Shown piece by piece: positions 18,057 to 26,952 of a stretch of DNA of 34,270 nucleotides. Source of the DNA: Gammaproteobacteria bacterium (GTDB lineage: Bacteria; Pseudomonadota; Gammaproteobacteria; Thiohalobacterales; Thiohalobacteraceae); the NCBI GenBank assembly GCA_002699185.1, contig PABG01000059.1, positions 1-34,270 on the forward strand, in the 5' to 3' direction. The notes below the pieces were generated by a model. That model did not search any database and had not been told where the DNA came from. It saw nothing but the letters and a program-made list of their open reading frames with translations. The position numbers and the translations under genes were made by a program. Each line of letters begins with the position of its first letter. Positions within the stretch are counted from its first letter, which is position 1.

Positions 18057-18153
18057 GTCGAACGCCCCGAATGTGACCATCGCCACGCCGGCGGGCTTGT
18101 CCCCGCCGGCCAAAGCCCCTACCGTAGACCTGACAGAATAAAGGGGATTGAAT

Positions 18154-18603
18154 ATGAAATCGCTTCTGCGTGCCCTGCTCCCGCTGACCCTGCTGTTCAG
18201 TGCCGGCCTGCCCGCGGCCATGTACAAATGGGTGGACGAAAACGGACAGACTCATTACTCCCAGCATCCGCCGCCGGACCGCGAGTATGAGGCGCTGGCC
18301 CCGCCCCCACCGCCCGCCAGCGATGCCGGCCAGGCCCAGCAGAAACTCGAACAACTGCTCCAGCGCCAGGACGAGCAGCGCCAGGCCCGGGAGCAGGCCG
18401 AGCAGGAAGCCGCCGCCGCCGAACAGCAGGCCGAGCAGCGCCGCCAGGCCTGCGAGGCCGCCCGCCACAATCTGCGGGTCCTGACCACCACCGGCCGCGC
18501 CCGCATCACCGGTCCCGACGGCGTGGCCCGTTACCTGCCCGAGGAGGAGCGCCAGGCCAAGATCGCCGAGGCGCAGAAGCAGATCGAGGAGTACTGCGAT
18601 TGA
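18154..18603 (+). CDS. DUF4124 domain-containing exported protein
   Basis: The 149-residue product has a signal peptide (about 1-22, LLRALLPLTLLFSAGLPAA) and then the DUF4124 core MYKWVDENGQTHYSQHPP at about 22-39. A proline-rich link leads to a long charged, Gln/Ala/Glu-rich coiled-coil region (about 60-110), and the C-terminal segment is typical of this family (RITGPDGVARYLPEEER then IAEAQKQIEEYC). Such proteins are common in gammaproteobacterial periplasms and their function is unknown. ATG 18154 has AAGGGG upstream; a TTG two codons earlier is less likely. Divergent from ilvI. Confidence 0.85.
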   Translation: MKSLLRALLPLTLLFSAGLPAAMYKWVDENGQTHYSQHPPPDREYEALAPPPPPASDAGQAQQKLEQLLQRQDEQRQAREQAEQEAAAAEQQAEQRRQACEAARHNLRVLTTTGRARITGPDGVARYLPEEERQAKIAEAQKQIEEYCD

Positions 18604-18614
18604 GGGAGGAGCAT

Positions 18615-18693
18615 GTAGGTCGGATTAGCCCGGAGGGCGTAATCCGACAGGTAACCGGATCCTGTCGGGTTACGCTGCGCTAACCCGACCTAC
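18615..18693. repeat. Palindromic repeat, family A copy 3
   Basis: Ends GTAGGTCGGATTAG and CTAACCCGACCTAC, with a left half diverged to CGTAATCCGACAG and a right half CTGTCGGGTTACGCTGCG. It lies 11 bp after the DUF4124 gene and before the proS promoter. Confidence 0.87.
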
Positions 18694-18704
18694 GCCTTCC
18701 ACGC

Positions 18705-18733
18705 TTCACGCTTCACGTACCAACCGTTACAAT
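18705..18733 (+). promoter_or_regulatory. Probable sigma-70 promoter of proS
   Basis: TTCACG (18705-18710), 17 nt, TACAAT (18728-18733). The predicted start near 18740 leaves a leader of about 24 nt. The -35 matches at 4 and the -10 at 5 of 6 positions. The direct repeat ACGCTTCACGCTTCACG overlaps the -35. Confidence 0.4.
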
Positions 18734-18763
18734 CGCGGTTCCCGCAGCCGACCAGAAGCCTGA

Positions 18764-20461
18764 ATGATGCGCACCTCCCGCTTTCCGCTTTCCACCCTGA
18801 AGGAAGTCCCCGCCGACGCCGAGATCGTCAGCCACCAGCTGATGCTGCGTGCCGGCATGATCCGCAAGCTCGCCGCCGGGGTCTACAACTGGCTGCCGCT
18901 GGGGCTGCGGGTGCTGCGCCGGGTGGAGGCCATCGTGCGCGAGGAGATGGACCGCGCGGGCGCGCTGGAACTGCTGATGCCGGCGGTGCAGCCGGCCGAA
19001 CTGTGGCAGGAATCCGGCCGCTGGGAGCAGTACGGCCCGGAACTGCTGCGCCTGCATGACCGCCATCAGCGCGAGTTCTGCTTCGGTCCCACGCACGAGG
19101 AGGTCATCACCGACATCGCCCGGCGCGAGTTGCGCAGCTACAAGCAGCTGCCGGTGAACTTCTACCAGATCCAGACCAAGTTCCGCGACGAGATCCGCCC
19201 GCGCTTCGGGGTGATGCGCGCGCGCGAGTTCCTGATGAAGGACGCCTATTCCTTCCACCTGGGCGAGGACTCGCTGCGCGAGACCTACCAGGTCATGTTC
19301 GAGACCTATTCACGCATCTTCCAGCGCCTGGGCCTGGACTTCCGCCCGGTGCAGGCCGACACCGGCTCGATCGGCGGCGCGGTGTCGCACGAGTTCCATG
19401 TCCTGGCCGAGTCCGGCGAGGACGCCATCGCCTTCTCCGACGCCAGCGACTACGCCGCCAACGTCGAGCTGGCCGCGGCGCTGCCGCCGGCCGGTGGCCG
19501 CCCCGCGCCGACGCAGGCGATGCAGACGGTCGACACGCCCGGTCAGCACACCATCGAGGATGTGAGCCGGTTCCTGGGGGTGGAGCCGGCGCGGACGGTC
19601 AAGACCCTGCTGGTCCAGGGCGAAGCGGACGAGGTCATCGCCCTGGTCCTGCGCGGCGACCACGAACTCAATGCCATCAAGGCGGAGAAGCTGCCCGGGA
19701 TCGCCGCTCCCCTGACCTTCGCCTCCGATGAGGCGATCCGGGCCGCCACCGGCGCCAGCCCGGGTTCGATCGGCCCGGTCGGACTGAAGACCAGAACCCT
19801 GGTCGATCATGCCGCCGCCCAGCTGAGCGATTTCGTGTGCGGCGCCAACCAGGACGACCGGCACCTCACCGGGGTGAACTGGGGCCGCGACCTGCCCGAG
19901 CCCGAGACCGCCGATCTGCGCAACGTGGTCGCCGGCGACCCCAGCCCGGACGGCAGGGGGACGCTTTCCATCGTCCGCGGCATCGAGGTCGGTCACATCT
20001 TCCAGCTCGGCACCAAGTACAGCCAGGCACTGAACGCCACCGTGCTGGACGAGGCCGGGAAGGAAACCGTCATGCTGATGGGTTGCTATGGCATCGGTGT
20101 GTCGCGCGTGGTCGCCGCCGCCATCGAGCAGAATCACGACGAGGCCGGTATCCTCTGGCCCGAGCCCATCGCCCCCTTCCGCGTGGCCCTGTGCCCGATG
20201 AACATGAAGAAGTCGGAGGCGGTGCGCGAGGCCGCCGAGAAGCTCTATCTCGACCTGCGCAATGCCGGCATCGACGTGCTGTTCGACGACCGCGACATCC
20301 GCGCCGGGGTGATGTTCGCCGACATGGAACTGATCGGCATTCCGCACCGTATCATCGTCGGCGACCGCAACCTGGAGAACGGGATGGTGGAATACAAGGC
20401 CGGGCGCAGCAAGGACGCGGAACTGATCCCGGTGGACGAGGTGGTGGAGCGGTTCGCCTGA
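18764..20461 (+). CDS. proS: Prolyl-tRNA synthetase (bacterial, with editing domain)
   Basis: Charges tRNA-Pro with proline. The 565-residue product is the bacterial class II type: [20 protein letters not shown] start, motif 2 region [11 protein letters not shown] with [22 protein letters not shown] YbaK-like insertion of about 170 residues lies between motifs 2 and 3 (about 225-395, with [13 protein letters not shown]), which hydrolyses mischarged Ala-tRNA-Pro. Motif 3 is [18 protein letters not shown], and an anticodon-binding domain ends the protein. Two consecutive ATGs (18764 and 18767) are possible starts. A promoter TTCACG-N17-TACAAT is just upstream. Confidence 0.96.
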   Translation: MMRTSRFPLSTLKEVPADAEIVSHQLMLRAGMIRKLAAGVYNWLPLGLRVLRRVEAIVREEMDRAGALELLMPAVQPAELWQESGRWEQYGPELLRLHDRHQREFCFGPTHEEVITDIARRELRSYKQLPVNFYQIQTKFRDEIRPRFGVMRAREFLMKDAYSFHLGEDSLRETYQVMFETYSRIFQRLGLDFRPVQADTGSIGGAVSHEFHVLAESGEDAIAFSDASDYAANVELAAALPPAGGRPAPTQAMQTVDTPGQHTIEDVSRFLGVEPARTVKTLLVQGEADEVIALVLRGDHELNAIKAEKLPGIAAPLTFASDEAIRAATGASPGSIGPVGLKTRTLVDHAAAQLSDFVCGANQDDRHLTGVNWGRDLPEPETADLRNVVAGDPSPDGRGTLSIVRGIEVGHIFQLGTKYSQALNATVLDEAGKETVMLMGCYGIGVSRVVAAAIEQNHDEAGILWPEPIAPFRVALCPMNMKKSEAVREAAEKLYLDLRNAGIDVLFDDRDIRAGVMFADMELIGIPHRIIVGDRNLENGMVEYKAGRSKDAELIPVDEVVERFA

Positions 20462-20463
20462 GT

Positions 20464-20560
20464 GCTTTCAACGCAAAGGCGCAGAGACGCAGAGTTCGCA
20501 GAGAATGTGATTTTTAATAATAGTTCCTGTCTCTGCGTCTCTGCGTCTCTGCGTTAAAGC
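20464..20560. repeat. Palindromic repeat, family C copy 2
   Basis: Starts GCTTTCAACGCAAAGGCGC right after the proS stop and ends CTGCGTTAAAGC at 20560, with tandem CTCTGCGT units inside and an AT-rich centre. It lies between the convergent proS and aspS and may also act as a terminator structure. Confidence 0.82.
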
Positions 20561-20580
20561 CTTATTACCCAACAAAACCA

Positions 20581-22386
20581 CTACTCGGCCGCCTCACCCC
20601 CCGCGGCCGCCGGCGGTTTGCGCAGACGGATGCCGAGTTCCTTGAGCTGGCGCTCGCCGGCCTCGCCCGGGGCCTGGGTCAGCGGGCAGCTGGCGGTCTG
20701 GGTCTTGGGGAAGGCCATGACGTCACGGATCGAGGGCGAGCCGGTCATCAGCATCACCAGCCGGTCCAGGCCGAAGGCCAGCCCCCCGTGCGGCGGGCAG
20801 CCGTACTTGAGCGCGTCCAGCAGGAAGCCGAACTTCTCGCGCGCCTCCTCCTCACCGATGCCGAGGATGCGCAGCACCTCGGCCTGGACCTGCGGGCGGT
20901 AGATACGCATGGAGCCGCCGCCGAGCTCGGTACCGTTGAGCACCATGTCGTAGGCGCGCGAGTGGCACCTGCCGGGGTCGGACTCCAGCAGTTCCAGGTG
21001 TTCTTCCTTGGGCGAGGTGAAGGGATGGTGCAGGGAGAACCAGCGGCCCTCCTTCTCGTCCCATTCGAACATGGGGAAGTCGACCACCCACAGCGGCCGC
21101 CAGCCGCGCTCGACCAGACCGCGGTCGTGGCCGAGCTTCACCCGCAGCGCGCCCAGGGCCTCGTTGACAATGGTCGCCTTGTCGGCGCCGAAGAAGATCA
21201 GATCGCCGTTCTGCGCGCCGGTGCGCTCGAGGATACCCTGCACGGCAGTGTCGGGCAGGAACTTGAGAATCGGGGACTGCAGACCCTCGCGACCCTGGGC
21301 GACATCGTTGACCTTGATGTAGGCCAGGCCCTTCGCCCCGTAGCGGCCGACGAATTTCGTATAGTCGTCGATCTCCTTGCGGGTCAGTTCGCCGCCCTGC
21401 GGCAGACGCAGCGCCGCCACCCGGCCCATGGGATCAGCCGCCGGGCCGGCAAAGACCTTGAATTCGACCTCGGCCATCAGATCGGCCACGTCGACCAGCT
21501 CCAGGGCGATGCGCAGGTCCGGCTTGTCCGAACCGAAGCGCTGCATGGCCTCGGCATAGGTCATGCGCGGGAAGGGATCGGGCAGCGCGACCTCCAGTAC
21601 CTGGGCGAACAGCTGGCGGATCATCGCCTCCATCAGGCCCATGATGTCGTCCTCGTCGAGGAACGAGGTCTCGATGTCGAGCTGGGTGAACTCGGGCTGG
21701 CGATCGGCACGCAGGTCCTCGTCGCGGAAACAGCGCACGATCTGGTAATAGCGGTCGATGCCGCTCATCATCAGCAGCTGCTTGAACAGCTGCGGCGACT
21801 GCGGCAGGGCGAAGAAGTGGCCGGGATGGGTACGGCTCGGCACCAGGTAGTCGCGCGCACCCTCGGGCGTGGTCTTGGTCAGCATCGGGGTTTCCACGTC
21901 CAGGAACCCCTGCTCATCCAGGAAATAGCGCAGCCGCCGTGTGATCTCGCTGCGCAGGCGCAGGCGTTCGAACATTTCGGGCCGGCGCAGATCGATATAA
22001 CGGTAGCGCAGCCGCAACTCCTCGCTGATCTCGTCCTCATCGACCTGGAACGGCGGCGTCTCGGCCGCGTTCAGGATGGTCAGCGTCTTGCCCAGCACCT
22101 CGATCTGCCCGGTGGGCATGTCGGGATTCTCGGTCCCTTCCGGACGCCGCCGCACCCGGCCGGCGAGCTGGAGCACGTACTCGCCGCGCACCCGCTCTGC
22201 CACCTGGAAGGAATCCGGCGTGTCCGGGTCGAATACCACCTGGGTGATGCCGCTGCGATCGCGCAGATCGATGAAGATGACCCCGCCGTGGTCACGCCGG
22301 CGATGGACCCAGCCGCACAGCCGGATCTCCTGGTCGATATGGGTCTCGTTCAGCTCCCCGCACATGTGGGAACGCATGGCACTCAT
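20581..22386 (-). CDS. aspS: Aspartyl-tRNA synthetase
   Basis: Charges tRNA with aspartate. The 601-residue product is the bacterial type: N-terminal OB-fold anticodon domain ([23 protein letters not shown]), class II motifs ([56 protein letters not shown]), the GAD insertion domain in the middle, and motif 3 [16 protein letters not shown] near the end. ATG 22386 (MSAMRSH) has AGAGG upstream; an ATG three codons later matches the E. coli start. Whether it discriminates Asp from Asn tRNA cannot be told from the sequence by eye. It follows fmdB, a common neighbour. Confidence 0.96.
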   Translation of the reverse strand: MSAMRSHMCGELNETHIDQEIRLCGWVHRRRDHGGVIFIDLRDRSGITQVVFDPDTPDSFQVAERVRGEYVLQLAGRVRRRPEGTENPDMPTGQIEVLGKTLTILNAAETPPFQVDEDEISEELRLRYRYIDLRRPEMFERLRLRSEITRRLRYFLDEQGFLDVETPMLTKTTPEGARDYLVPSRTHPGHFFALPQSPQLFKQLLMMSGIDRYYQIVRCFRDEDLRADRQPEFTQLDIETSFLDEDDIMGLMEAMIRQLFAQVLEVALPDPFPRMTYAEAMQRFGSDKPDLRIALELVDVADLMAEVEFKVFAGPAADPMGRVAALRLPQGGELTRKEIDDYTKFVGRYGAKGLAYIKVNDVAQGREGLQSPILKFLPDTAVQGILERTGAQNGDLIFFGADKATIVNEALGALRVKLGHDRGLVERGWRPLWVVDFPMFEWDEKEGRWFSLHHPFTSPKEEHLELLESDPGRCHSRAYDMVLNGTELGGGSMRIYRPQVQAEVLRILGIGEEEAREKFGFLLDALKYGCPPHGGLAFGLDRLVMLMTGSPSIRDVMAFPKTQTASCPLTQAPGEAGERQLKELGIRLRKPPAAAGGEAAE

Positions 22387-22504
22387 GGGTGGCAAACCTC
22401 TGACAGATGCGTGAAAGGCGGCAATGGTACGGCCTCCCCGGAAGGGACGCAACCGAGCCGCGGCCCTTACGGGACGGGCAAATCAGGGGGATAGAGGGGG
22501 AAAC

Positions 22505-22539
22505 GGACCGACCCCGGGACGAGGTTCCGGGGTCGGTCC
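22505..22539 (-). terminator. Strong hairpin after fmdB
   Basis: A perfect 13-bp stem, GGACCGACCCCGG (22505-22517) and CCGGGGTCGGTCC (22527-22539), 12 bp beyond the fmdB stop. Read leftward it is followed by GTTTCCCCC, a poor U-tract, so it may attenuate rather than stop transcription into aspS. Confidence 0.5.
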
Positions 22540-22550
22540 GGCGCGGGATC

Positions 22551-22835
22551 TCAGTGACAGCCGCAGGCGCCCGAGCCGCAGCCGCCGGCAGCCTTCTTCT
22601 CGGAGGACGCGCCATCGGACTTCGACGACGATTCGGCAACGTTCTTCCTGCTGCCGCTCTTGAAGTCGGTCTCGTACCAGCCGCCGCCCTTGAGGCGGAA
22701 ACCGGCCGCGGAGACCAGCTTCTGCAGCGTCGCTTCGCCGCATTCCGGGCAGTCGGTCAACGGCGGATCACTGATCTTCTGCAGGCTCTCCAGTTCGTGA
22801 CCGCATTTGGTGCACTGGTATTCATAGATCGGCAT
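22551..22835 (-). CDS. FmdB-family zinc-ribbon protein
   Basis: The 94-residue product starts MPIYEYQCTKCG, has paired cysteines Cys8/Cys11 and Cys29/Cys32 forming a zinc ribbon (CxxC-x17-CxxC), and a glycine and cysteine-rich tail (GGCGSGACGCH) that adds a third metal-binding cluster. These proteins, called putative regulatory protein FmdB, often lie upstream of aspS; their function is not established. It is separated from aspS by a strong hairpin, so the operon link may be partial. Confidence 0.9.
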   Translation of the reverse strand: MPIYEYQCTKCGHELESLQKISDPPLTDCPECGEATLQKLVSAAGFRLKGGGWYETDFKSGSRKNVAESSSKSDGASSEKKAAGGCGSGACGCH

Positions 22836-22955
22836 CTTGATTTACCCCAAATATAATCAACAAGTTAACACCGGCTCGCGCCGGGACAGCGCTGGCGTGA
22901 AACATGGGGCCTGTTCCACGAAAAGTCAAGCATCCAAGGGGCAAGGGGGGACGGA

Positions 22956-23237
22956 TCAGGCCGAGGAGGTAAGGCCGAAGTCCTGGGTATCCGCCCCCGC
23001 CTCCCTCGCCTCGCCCCGCCGTGCCGCCTCGATGGCCCGCACCAGCTGACGGTGCTCGCCCTCGTCCTGGCCGAAACCGACATAACGCTCGGCGTGCAGG
23101 AACACCGGTTCCAGGCGCTCGCAGTGACGCTTGAGATACAGCAGGGTCAGCGCCAGGGCGTCCGGGTCCTCGCCGCGCTCGCGCATGGCCTCGGCGGCGG
23201 CGAGCGCACTGCGGATCTGCTCGGGTGTGGGTTTCAT
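22956..23237 (-). CDS. Small conserved protein of unknown function
   Basis: The 93-residue product begins MKPTPEQIRSALAAAEAMRERG and is almost entirely helical and charged, with HCERLEPVFLHAERYVGFGQDEGEH in the middle and a short C-terminal tail. I recognise no named domain, but the pattern (a helix, a leucine-rich LALTLLYLKRH, then a helix ending in a Glu/Gln-His motif) recurs in gammaproteobacterial conserved proteins, as I recall. ATG 23237 has GGGAGA at ideal spacing; an ATG five codons upstream (23252) overlaps that site and is unlikely. It is a single gene on the same strand as fmdB. Confidence 0.7.
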   Translation of the reverse strand: MKPTPEQIRSALAAAEAMRERGEDPDALALTLLYLKRHCERLEPVFLHAERYVGFGQDEGEHRQLVRAIEAARRGEAREAGADTQDFGLTSSA

Positions 23238-23300
23238 GCTGTTGTCTCCCATCGGAATTCTGTTTCCGGCATGCCTAAACGGCTCCTGTCCAAGCAGATC

Positions 23301-23384
23301 GCCGGGAACGCTGCGCTTATCCCGGCCTGCGAATCCGCCACTGCACAGGTAGGCCGGAATAAGGGCCGATGGCCCGTTTCCGGC
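23301..23384. repeat. Palindromic repeat, family E
   Basis: Ends GCCGGGAACG (23301-23310) and CGTTTCCGGC (23375-23384), inner CTTATCCCGGCCTGC and GTAGGCCGGAATAAG. It is the main content of the 288-bp divergent gap between the small conserved protein and the ABC exporter. Single copy here. Confidence 0.7.
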
Positions 23385-23525
23385 ATCATCTGGATGCATA
23401 CATTCACAGCACGCCGCCGGGTGTTCGTGAACCACTCCGGCATATCCCTTTCATCGGCCGGGTAAACTGTTGTCTGAAGCCGGTTTTTGCAACAATGGCG
23501 GGATTGCACCCAACCGGTTGAAAGT

Positions 23526-25340
23526 ATGCGCACCTACGCCCGCGCCACCGAGCTGCCCGAGACCCGGCGCAGCGACCTCAGGACACTCAAATCCCTGCTG
23601 CCCTTCCTGTGGCAGTACCGCGGTCGGGTGGCACTGGCGCTGGGTTTCCTGATCCTGGCCAAGGGCGCCAACGTGGCCGTGCCGCTGGTACTCAAGGGCA
23701 TCGTCGACAGCCTGGATGCGGGCACCGCGACTGAACTGACCCTGCCGCTGGCCCTGCTGGTCGGCTACGGCCTGCTGCGCCTGAGCACGGCCCTGTTCAA
23801 CGAGCTGCGCGACTCGGTCTATGCCCGGGTCCGCCACGGCGCCATGCGCAGCGTCTCGGTACGGGTGCTGGAACATCTGCACCGGCTCTCGCTGCGCTAT
23901 CACCTGGAGCGCAAGACCGGCGGGGTGTCGCGGGACCTGGACCGGGGCACCCGGGCGGTCAGTTCGCTGCTCAACTACATGGTGTTCAACATCATCCCCA
24001 CCCTGGTGGAGGTACTGATGATCACCGCCATCCTGCTGGGCAAGTACAGCCCCTGGTTCGCCGTGGTGACGCTGGGCGCGGTGGTGATCTACATCCTGTT
24101 CACCTTCTGGATCACCGAGTGGCGCATGCAGTTCCGGGTGCGCATGAACGAGATGGACTCCATGGCCAACACCCAGGCCGTGGACAGCCTGATCAACTAC
24201 GAGACGGTGAAATACTTCGGCAACGAGCGCCATGAATTGCAGCGCTACGACCACAGCCTGGCCGACTGGGAGGAATCCGCGGTCAAGAGCCAGACCTCGC
24301 TGTCGGCGCTGAACGTGGTCCAGTCGGGCATCATCGCCGTCGGCGTGACCATCATCATGATCATGGCCGCACGCGGCGTGGTCGCCGGCAGCATGAGCAT
24401 CGGCGACCTGGTGCTGGTCAACGCCTTCCTGCTGCAGCTGTTCATTCCGTTGAACTTTCTCGGCATCGTCTACAGTCAGCTCAAGCACGCCCTGACCGAT
24501 CTGCGGCGCATCTTCGATGTACTGCATACCGAGCCGGAAATCCGCGATGCCGACGATGCCGTCGAGCTCGACCCCGGCCAGGGCGGCGTGCGCTTCGAGC
24601 GGGTCAGCTTCGGCTACGACCCCGAGCGCCCCATCCTGCACGAGGTCAGCTTCGAGGTGCCGCCCGGACGCAAGGTGGCCGTGGTCGGCCCGAGCGGGGC
24701 CGGCAAATCCACCCTGGCGCGGCTGCTGCTGCGCTTCTACGACGTCGACAGCGGCCGCGTGCTCGTCAACGGCACCGATATCCGCAGCGTCACCCAGGAC
24801 AGCCTGCGCCGGGCCATCGGCATCGTCCCCCAGGACACGGTCCTGTTCAACGACACCCTCTACTACAACATCGCCTATGCCCGCCCCGATGCCAGCCGCG
24901 AGGAGATCATGGCGGCGGCCCGCCATGCCAACATCCATGACTTCATCGTGCAGCTCCCCAGGGGCTACGACACCCTGGTGGGCGAGCGCGGGCTGAAGCT
25001 GTCGGGCGGCGAGAAGCAGCGGGTGGCGATCGCCCGCGCCATCCTCAAGGGACCGCGCATCCTGATCTTCGACGAAGCCACCTCCAGCCTCGATTCGCAA
25101 TCGGAGCAGGTGATCCTCGACTCGCTGCGCCAGCTGGCGGCCGAACACACAACCCTGGTGATCGCCCACCGGCTGTCCACCATCATGGACGCCGACACCA
25201 TCCTGGTCATGGAGCAGGGGCGGATCGTGGAAAGCGGCACCCACACCGAACTGCTCGGACACGACGGCGTGTATGCCCGACTGTGGGCGCTGCAGCAGGA
25301 GGAGCGGCGGCAGGAACAGCTGGCCGCCGTGGAGGTTTAG
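23526..25340 (+). CDS. Atm1-type ABC exporter (fused permease and ATPase)
   Basis: The 604-residue product is a half-transporter that would work as an inner-membrane homodimer. Six membrane segments occupy about 34-325, with the Atm1/ABCB7 hallmark NYETVKYFGNERHE at 224-237. The ATPase has Walker A GPSGAGKST (388-396), the Q-loop IVPQDTVLFNDT, signature LSGGEKQRVAIARA (492-505), Walker B ILIFDEATSSLD (512-523) and the switch His in IAHRLST. Atm1 relatives export glutathione-linked compounds or metal and sulfur species. ATG 23526 was chosen because the family start (basic RTYARAT then the first membrane helix) follows; a TTG at 23487 is possible. It stands alone, ended by a palindromic repeat. 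Confidence 0.92.
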   Translation: MRTYARATELPETRRSDLRTLKSLLPFLWQYRGRVALALGFLILAKGANVAVPLVLKGIVDSLDAGTATELTLPLALLVGYGLLRLSTALFNELRDSVYARVRHGAMRSVSVRVLEHLHRLSLRYHLERKTGGVSRDLDRGTRAVSSLLNYMVFNIIPTLVEVLMITAILLGKYSPWFAVVTLGAVVIYILFTFWITEWRMQFRVRMNEMDSMANTQAVDSLINYETVKYFGNERHELQRYDHSLADWEESAVKSQTSLSALNVVQSGIIAVGVTIIMIMAARGVVAGSMSIGDLVLVNAFLLQLFIPLNFLGIVYSQLKHALTDLRRIFDVLHTEPEIRDADDAVELDPGQGGVRFERVSFGYDPERPILHEVSFEVPPGRKVAVVGPSGAGKSTLARLLLRFYDVDSGRVLVNGTDIRSVTQDSLRRAIGIVPQDTVLFNDTLYYNIAYARPDASREEIMAAARHANIHDFIVQLPRGYDTLVGERGLKLSGGEKQRVAIARAILKGPRILIFDEATSSLDSQSEQVILDSLRQLAAEHTTLVIAHRLSTIMDADTILVMEQGRIVESGTHTELLGHDGVYARLWALQQEERRQEQLAAVEV

Positions 25341-25358
25341 ATTCGAATATTTCTACAT

Positions 25359-25523
25359 CGTCATTGCGAGCGCAGCGTGGCAATCTCATACCGGGGATTA
25401 AATCGATTGGAGATTATTCGCTACGCTCACCCCTTCGTACCCATAGGGCATAAAGGGCCGCCCTGTGGGCGTTCTGCGCTCGCAAGCTCGCTTGTGCCGC
25501 GTCACTTCGTTCCTCGCAATGAC
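25359..25523. repeat. Palindromic repeat, family B copy 2 (long, diverged)
   Basis: Ends CGTCATTGCGAG (25359) and CCTCGCAATGAC (to about 25523) with GCGTGGCAATCTC near the left end. About 100 bp of unrelated-looking filler with the palindrome GGGCCGCCC lies in the centre. It sits between the convergent ABC exporter and anti-sigma genes. Confidence 0.75.
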
Positions 25524-25545
25524 ACTTGAATGAGTGCCGTTCACA

Positions 25546-26250
25546 TCAAACCTTGATGTAGGACCAACCCTCGCGCAGGCGGCGCACGGCGTGTTCGACC
25601 GCACTCTCGTCGGTGCGCGTCCCTTCGAAGAACACCGGCGTGATACCGGACTCGCGCAGCCGATCAACAGCGTTATTGCAGGCAACCAGGCGGAAATTCT
25701 CATAACGATTGAGAATGCCGGCGATGCGTTTCGCATAGGGCGAGGTATCCGCCCGCAGCAGGTCCAGACCGGAACTGTTGGCCAGTATCTCGACCTGGAT
25801 ACCGCGATCCTGGTATTCCCCCAGCAGCCGCTCCGACTGGAGCAACACCTGTTCGAACTTGCGCGGATCGGCCTCATCGATGTGCAGCACCACCCGGTAG
25901 CCGCTGGTTTCGATGTTCTCGATCATTGCGCTGTACAGATCCGGCATCTGCACCGGACGCGCCAGCCAGCCGGCGGCGAAGGCCGCCAGCAGCAGCAGCA
26001 CCGATGCCGCCATCCCGCATCGCGACATCCAGCGTGAACGCTTCACACTGACCTCGCAATGCCCGGCAGGCGGCTCAGCGTCCTCGAAGGCGGATTTCAT
26101 CCACTGCTTGGTCCGCTGCAGCTCGCACACTCGAGACGCCAGCGCATCATCGCATTCCATCGCTTCCAACAGCGCCTGCCTGCGATCGGCGGCCAACTCG
26201 CCGTCGATATAGGCATGCAGATCACAATCGGTGAATTGCTCGGACTTCAT
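25546..26250 (-). CDS. Membrane anti-sigma factor with periplasmic DsrE-like domain
   Basis: The 234-residue product has an N-terminal cytoplasmic region (1-75) of the anti-sigma type (DLHAYIDGELAADRRQALL, then a cysteine-containing helix ASRVCELQR), one membrane segment at about 79-97, and a periplasmic C-terminal domain (117-234) of the DsrE/DsrF-like fold: YRVVLHIDEADPRKFEQVL, GIQVEILANSSGLDLL, FRLVACNNAVDRL with Cys191, and the ending GWSYIKV. The full HxxxCxxC zinc motif of ZAS factors is not present. The ATG overlaps the sigma stop (ATGA), so the pair is translationally coupled. The domain aligns by eye with the secreted protein encoded divergently at 26953, suggesting that the sensor and its target share a ligand or bind each other. 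Confidence 0.82.
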   Translation of the reverse strand: MKSEQFTDCDLHAYIDGELAADRRQALLEAMECDDALASRVCELQRTKQWMKSAFEDAEPPAGHCEVSVKRSRWMSRCGMAASVLLLLAAFAAGWLARPVQMPDLYSAMIENIETSGYRVVLHIDEADPRKFEQVLLQSERLLGEYQDRGIQVEILANSSGLDLLRADTSPYAKRIAGILNRYENFRLVACNNAVDRLRESGITPVFFEGTRTDESAVEHAVRRLREGWSYIKV

Positions 26251-26798
26251 CGTACTCTCCGCAACAATGCCACGTCCGGCTCGACCTCGGGATTCATGCG
26301 CCGCAGCGCCTGCTGCAGCGCCTTGCGCGCCCGATTGAGCCGGCTCATGACCGTGCCGATCGGAATCTCCAGTATTTCCGCAACCTCGGCATAACTGAAG
26401 CCTTCCAGGTCAACCAGCGAGATCACCTCGCGCTGCCCGACCGGAAGGCGGAACACGGCCTGGCGCACGTCCTGCACGATCCGCTGACGCTCGACCTGCT
26501 GCTCCAGCGTCGTTTCGCAGGCCAGGGTATCGGGCTCGCAGCCGTAATCTGGCTGCTGGCTGCGCAGATACCGGCGCCAGCAGTTGTTCAGGATACTGTA
26601 GAGCCAGGGATAGAGTTTATCCAGATCACGCAGCTGGTGCCCCTTGTTCAGGCCGATGGCGATGGCCTCCTGCACCAGGTCGTCGGCCAGCATCCGGTCG
26701 CCGGTCCAGGCCAGGGCGACCTTGTATAGCCGGCCACGGCTGCCACCCACGCGCTCGCGCACGGCCAGGGTGGTGCAGATTCTGCTGACAATACCCAT
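26247..26798 (-). CDS. ECF-family RNA polymerase sigma factor
   Basis: The 183-residue product has sigma region 2 at about 20-80 (ADDLVQEAIAIGLNKG, then LYPWLYSILNNCWRRYLR) and region 4 at about 115-165 (FRLPVGQREVISLVDLEGFSYAEVAEILEIPIGTVMSRLNRARKAL), with no region 3, as in ECF sigma factors. It should direct transcription of its own operon and of the divergent DsrE-porin operon through GAATAAA-N16-TCTA promoters. An ATG at 26798 is preceded by AGGTCAGG; an in-frame GTG lies at 26816, but the predicted transcription start (about 26801) would exclude it. The 5' leader would then be only a few nucleotides. Confidence 0.93.
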   Translation of the reverse strand: MGIVSRICTTLAVRERVGGSRGRLYKVALAWTGDRMLADDLVQEAIAIGLNKGHQLRDLDKLYPWLYSILNNCWRRYLRSQQPDYGCEPDTLACETTLEQQVERQRIVQDVRQAVFRLPVGQREVISLVDLEGFSYAEVAEILEIPIGTVMSRLNRARKALQQALRRMNPEVEPDVALLRRVR

Positions 26799-26807
26799 CC
26801 TGACCTG

Positions 26808-26835
26808 TAGATGCACCGCGCGCCCGTTTTATTCA
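26808..26835 (-). promoter_or_regulatory. Predicted ECF promoter of the sigma/anti-sigma operon
   Basis: Reading leftward, TGAATAAA (26835-26828), exactly 16 nt, TCTA (26811-26808). It differs from the divergent promoter at 26873-26900 by one base in the -35 and shares the exact spacing, so both are probably read by this sigma factor. An A-run (GTGAAAAAAAATTG) lies just upstream. Confidence 0.55.
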
Positions 26836-26872
26836 ATTTTTTTTCACCTTCCCCGGGCAGGGCCCGGCGGAT

Positions 26873-26900
26873 GGAATAAAGCCTCCCCGGCACCGCTCTA
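26873..26900 (+). promoter_or_regulatory. Predicted ECF promoter of the DsrE-porin operon
   Basis: GGAATAAA (26873-26880), 16 nt, TCTA (26897-26900). A -35 starting GGAA is typical of ECF sigma factors. The predicted start near 26907 gives a leader of about 46 nt that contains AGGAGG before the GTG start at 26953. Confidence 0.62.
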
Positions 26901-26952
26901 GGAAGACGGGCAGCCACGCTGCCCATCACCCATCGCACATCAGGAGGCTACC

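Noticed and set aside
25546..26250. Zinc-binding (ZAS) anti-sigma factor
   Set aside because: His12 and Cys42 are present but the HxxxCxxC motif is not, so a zinc-dependent mechanism is not supported.
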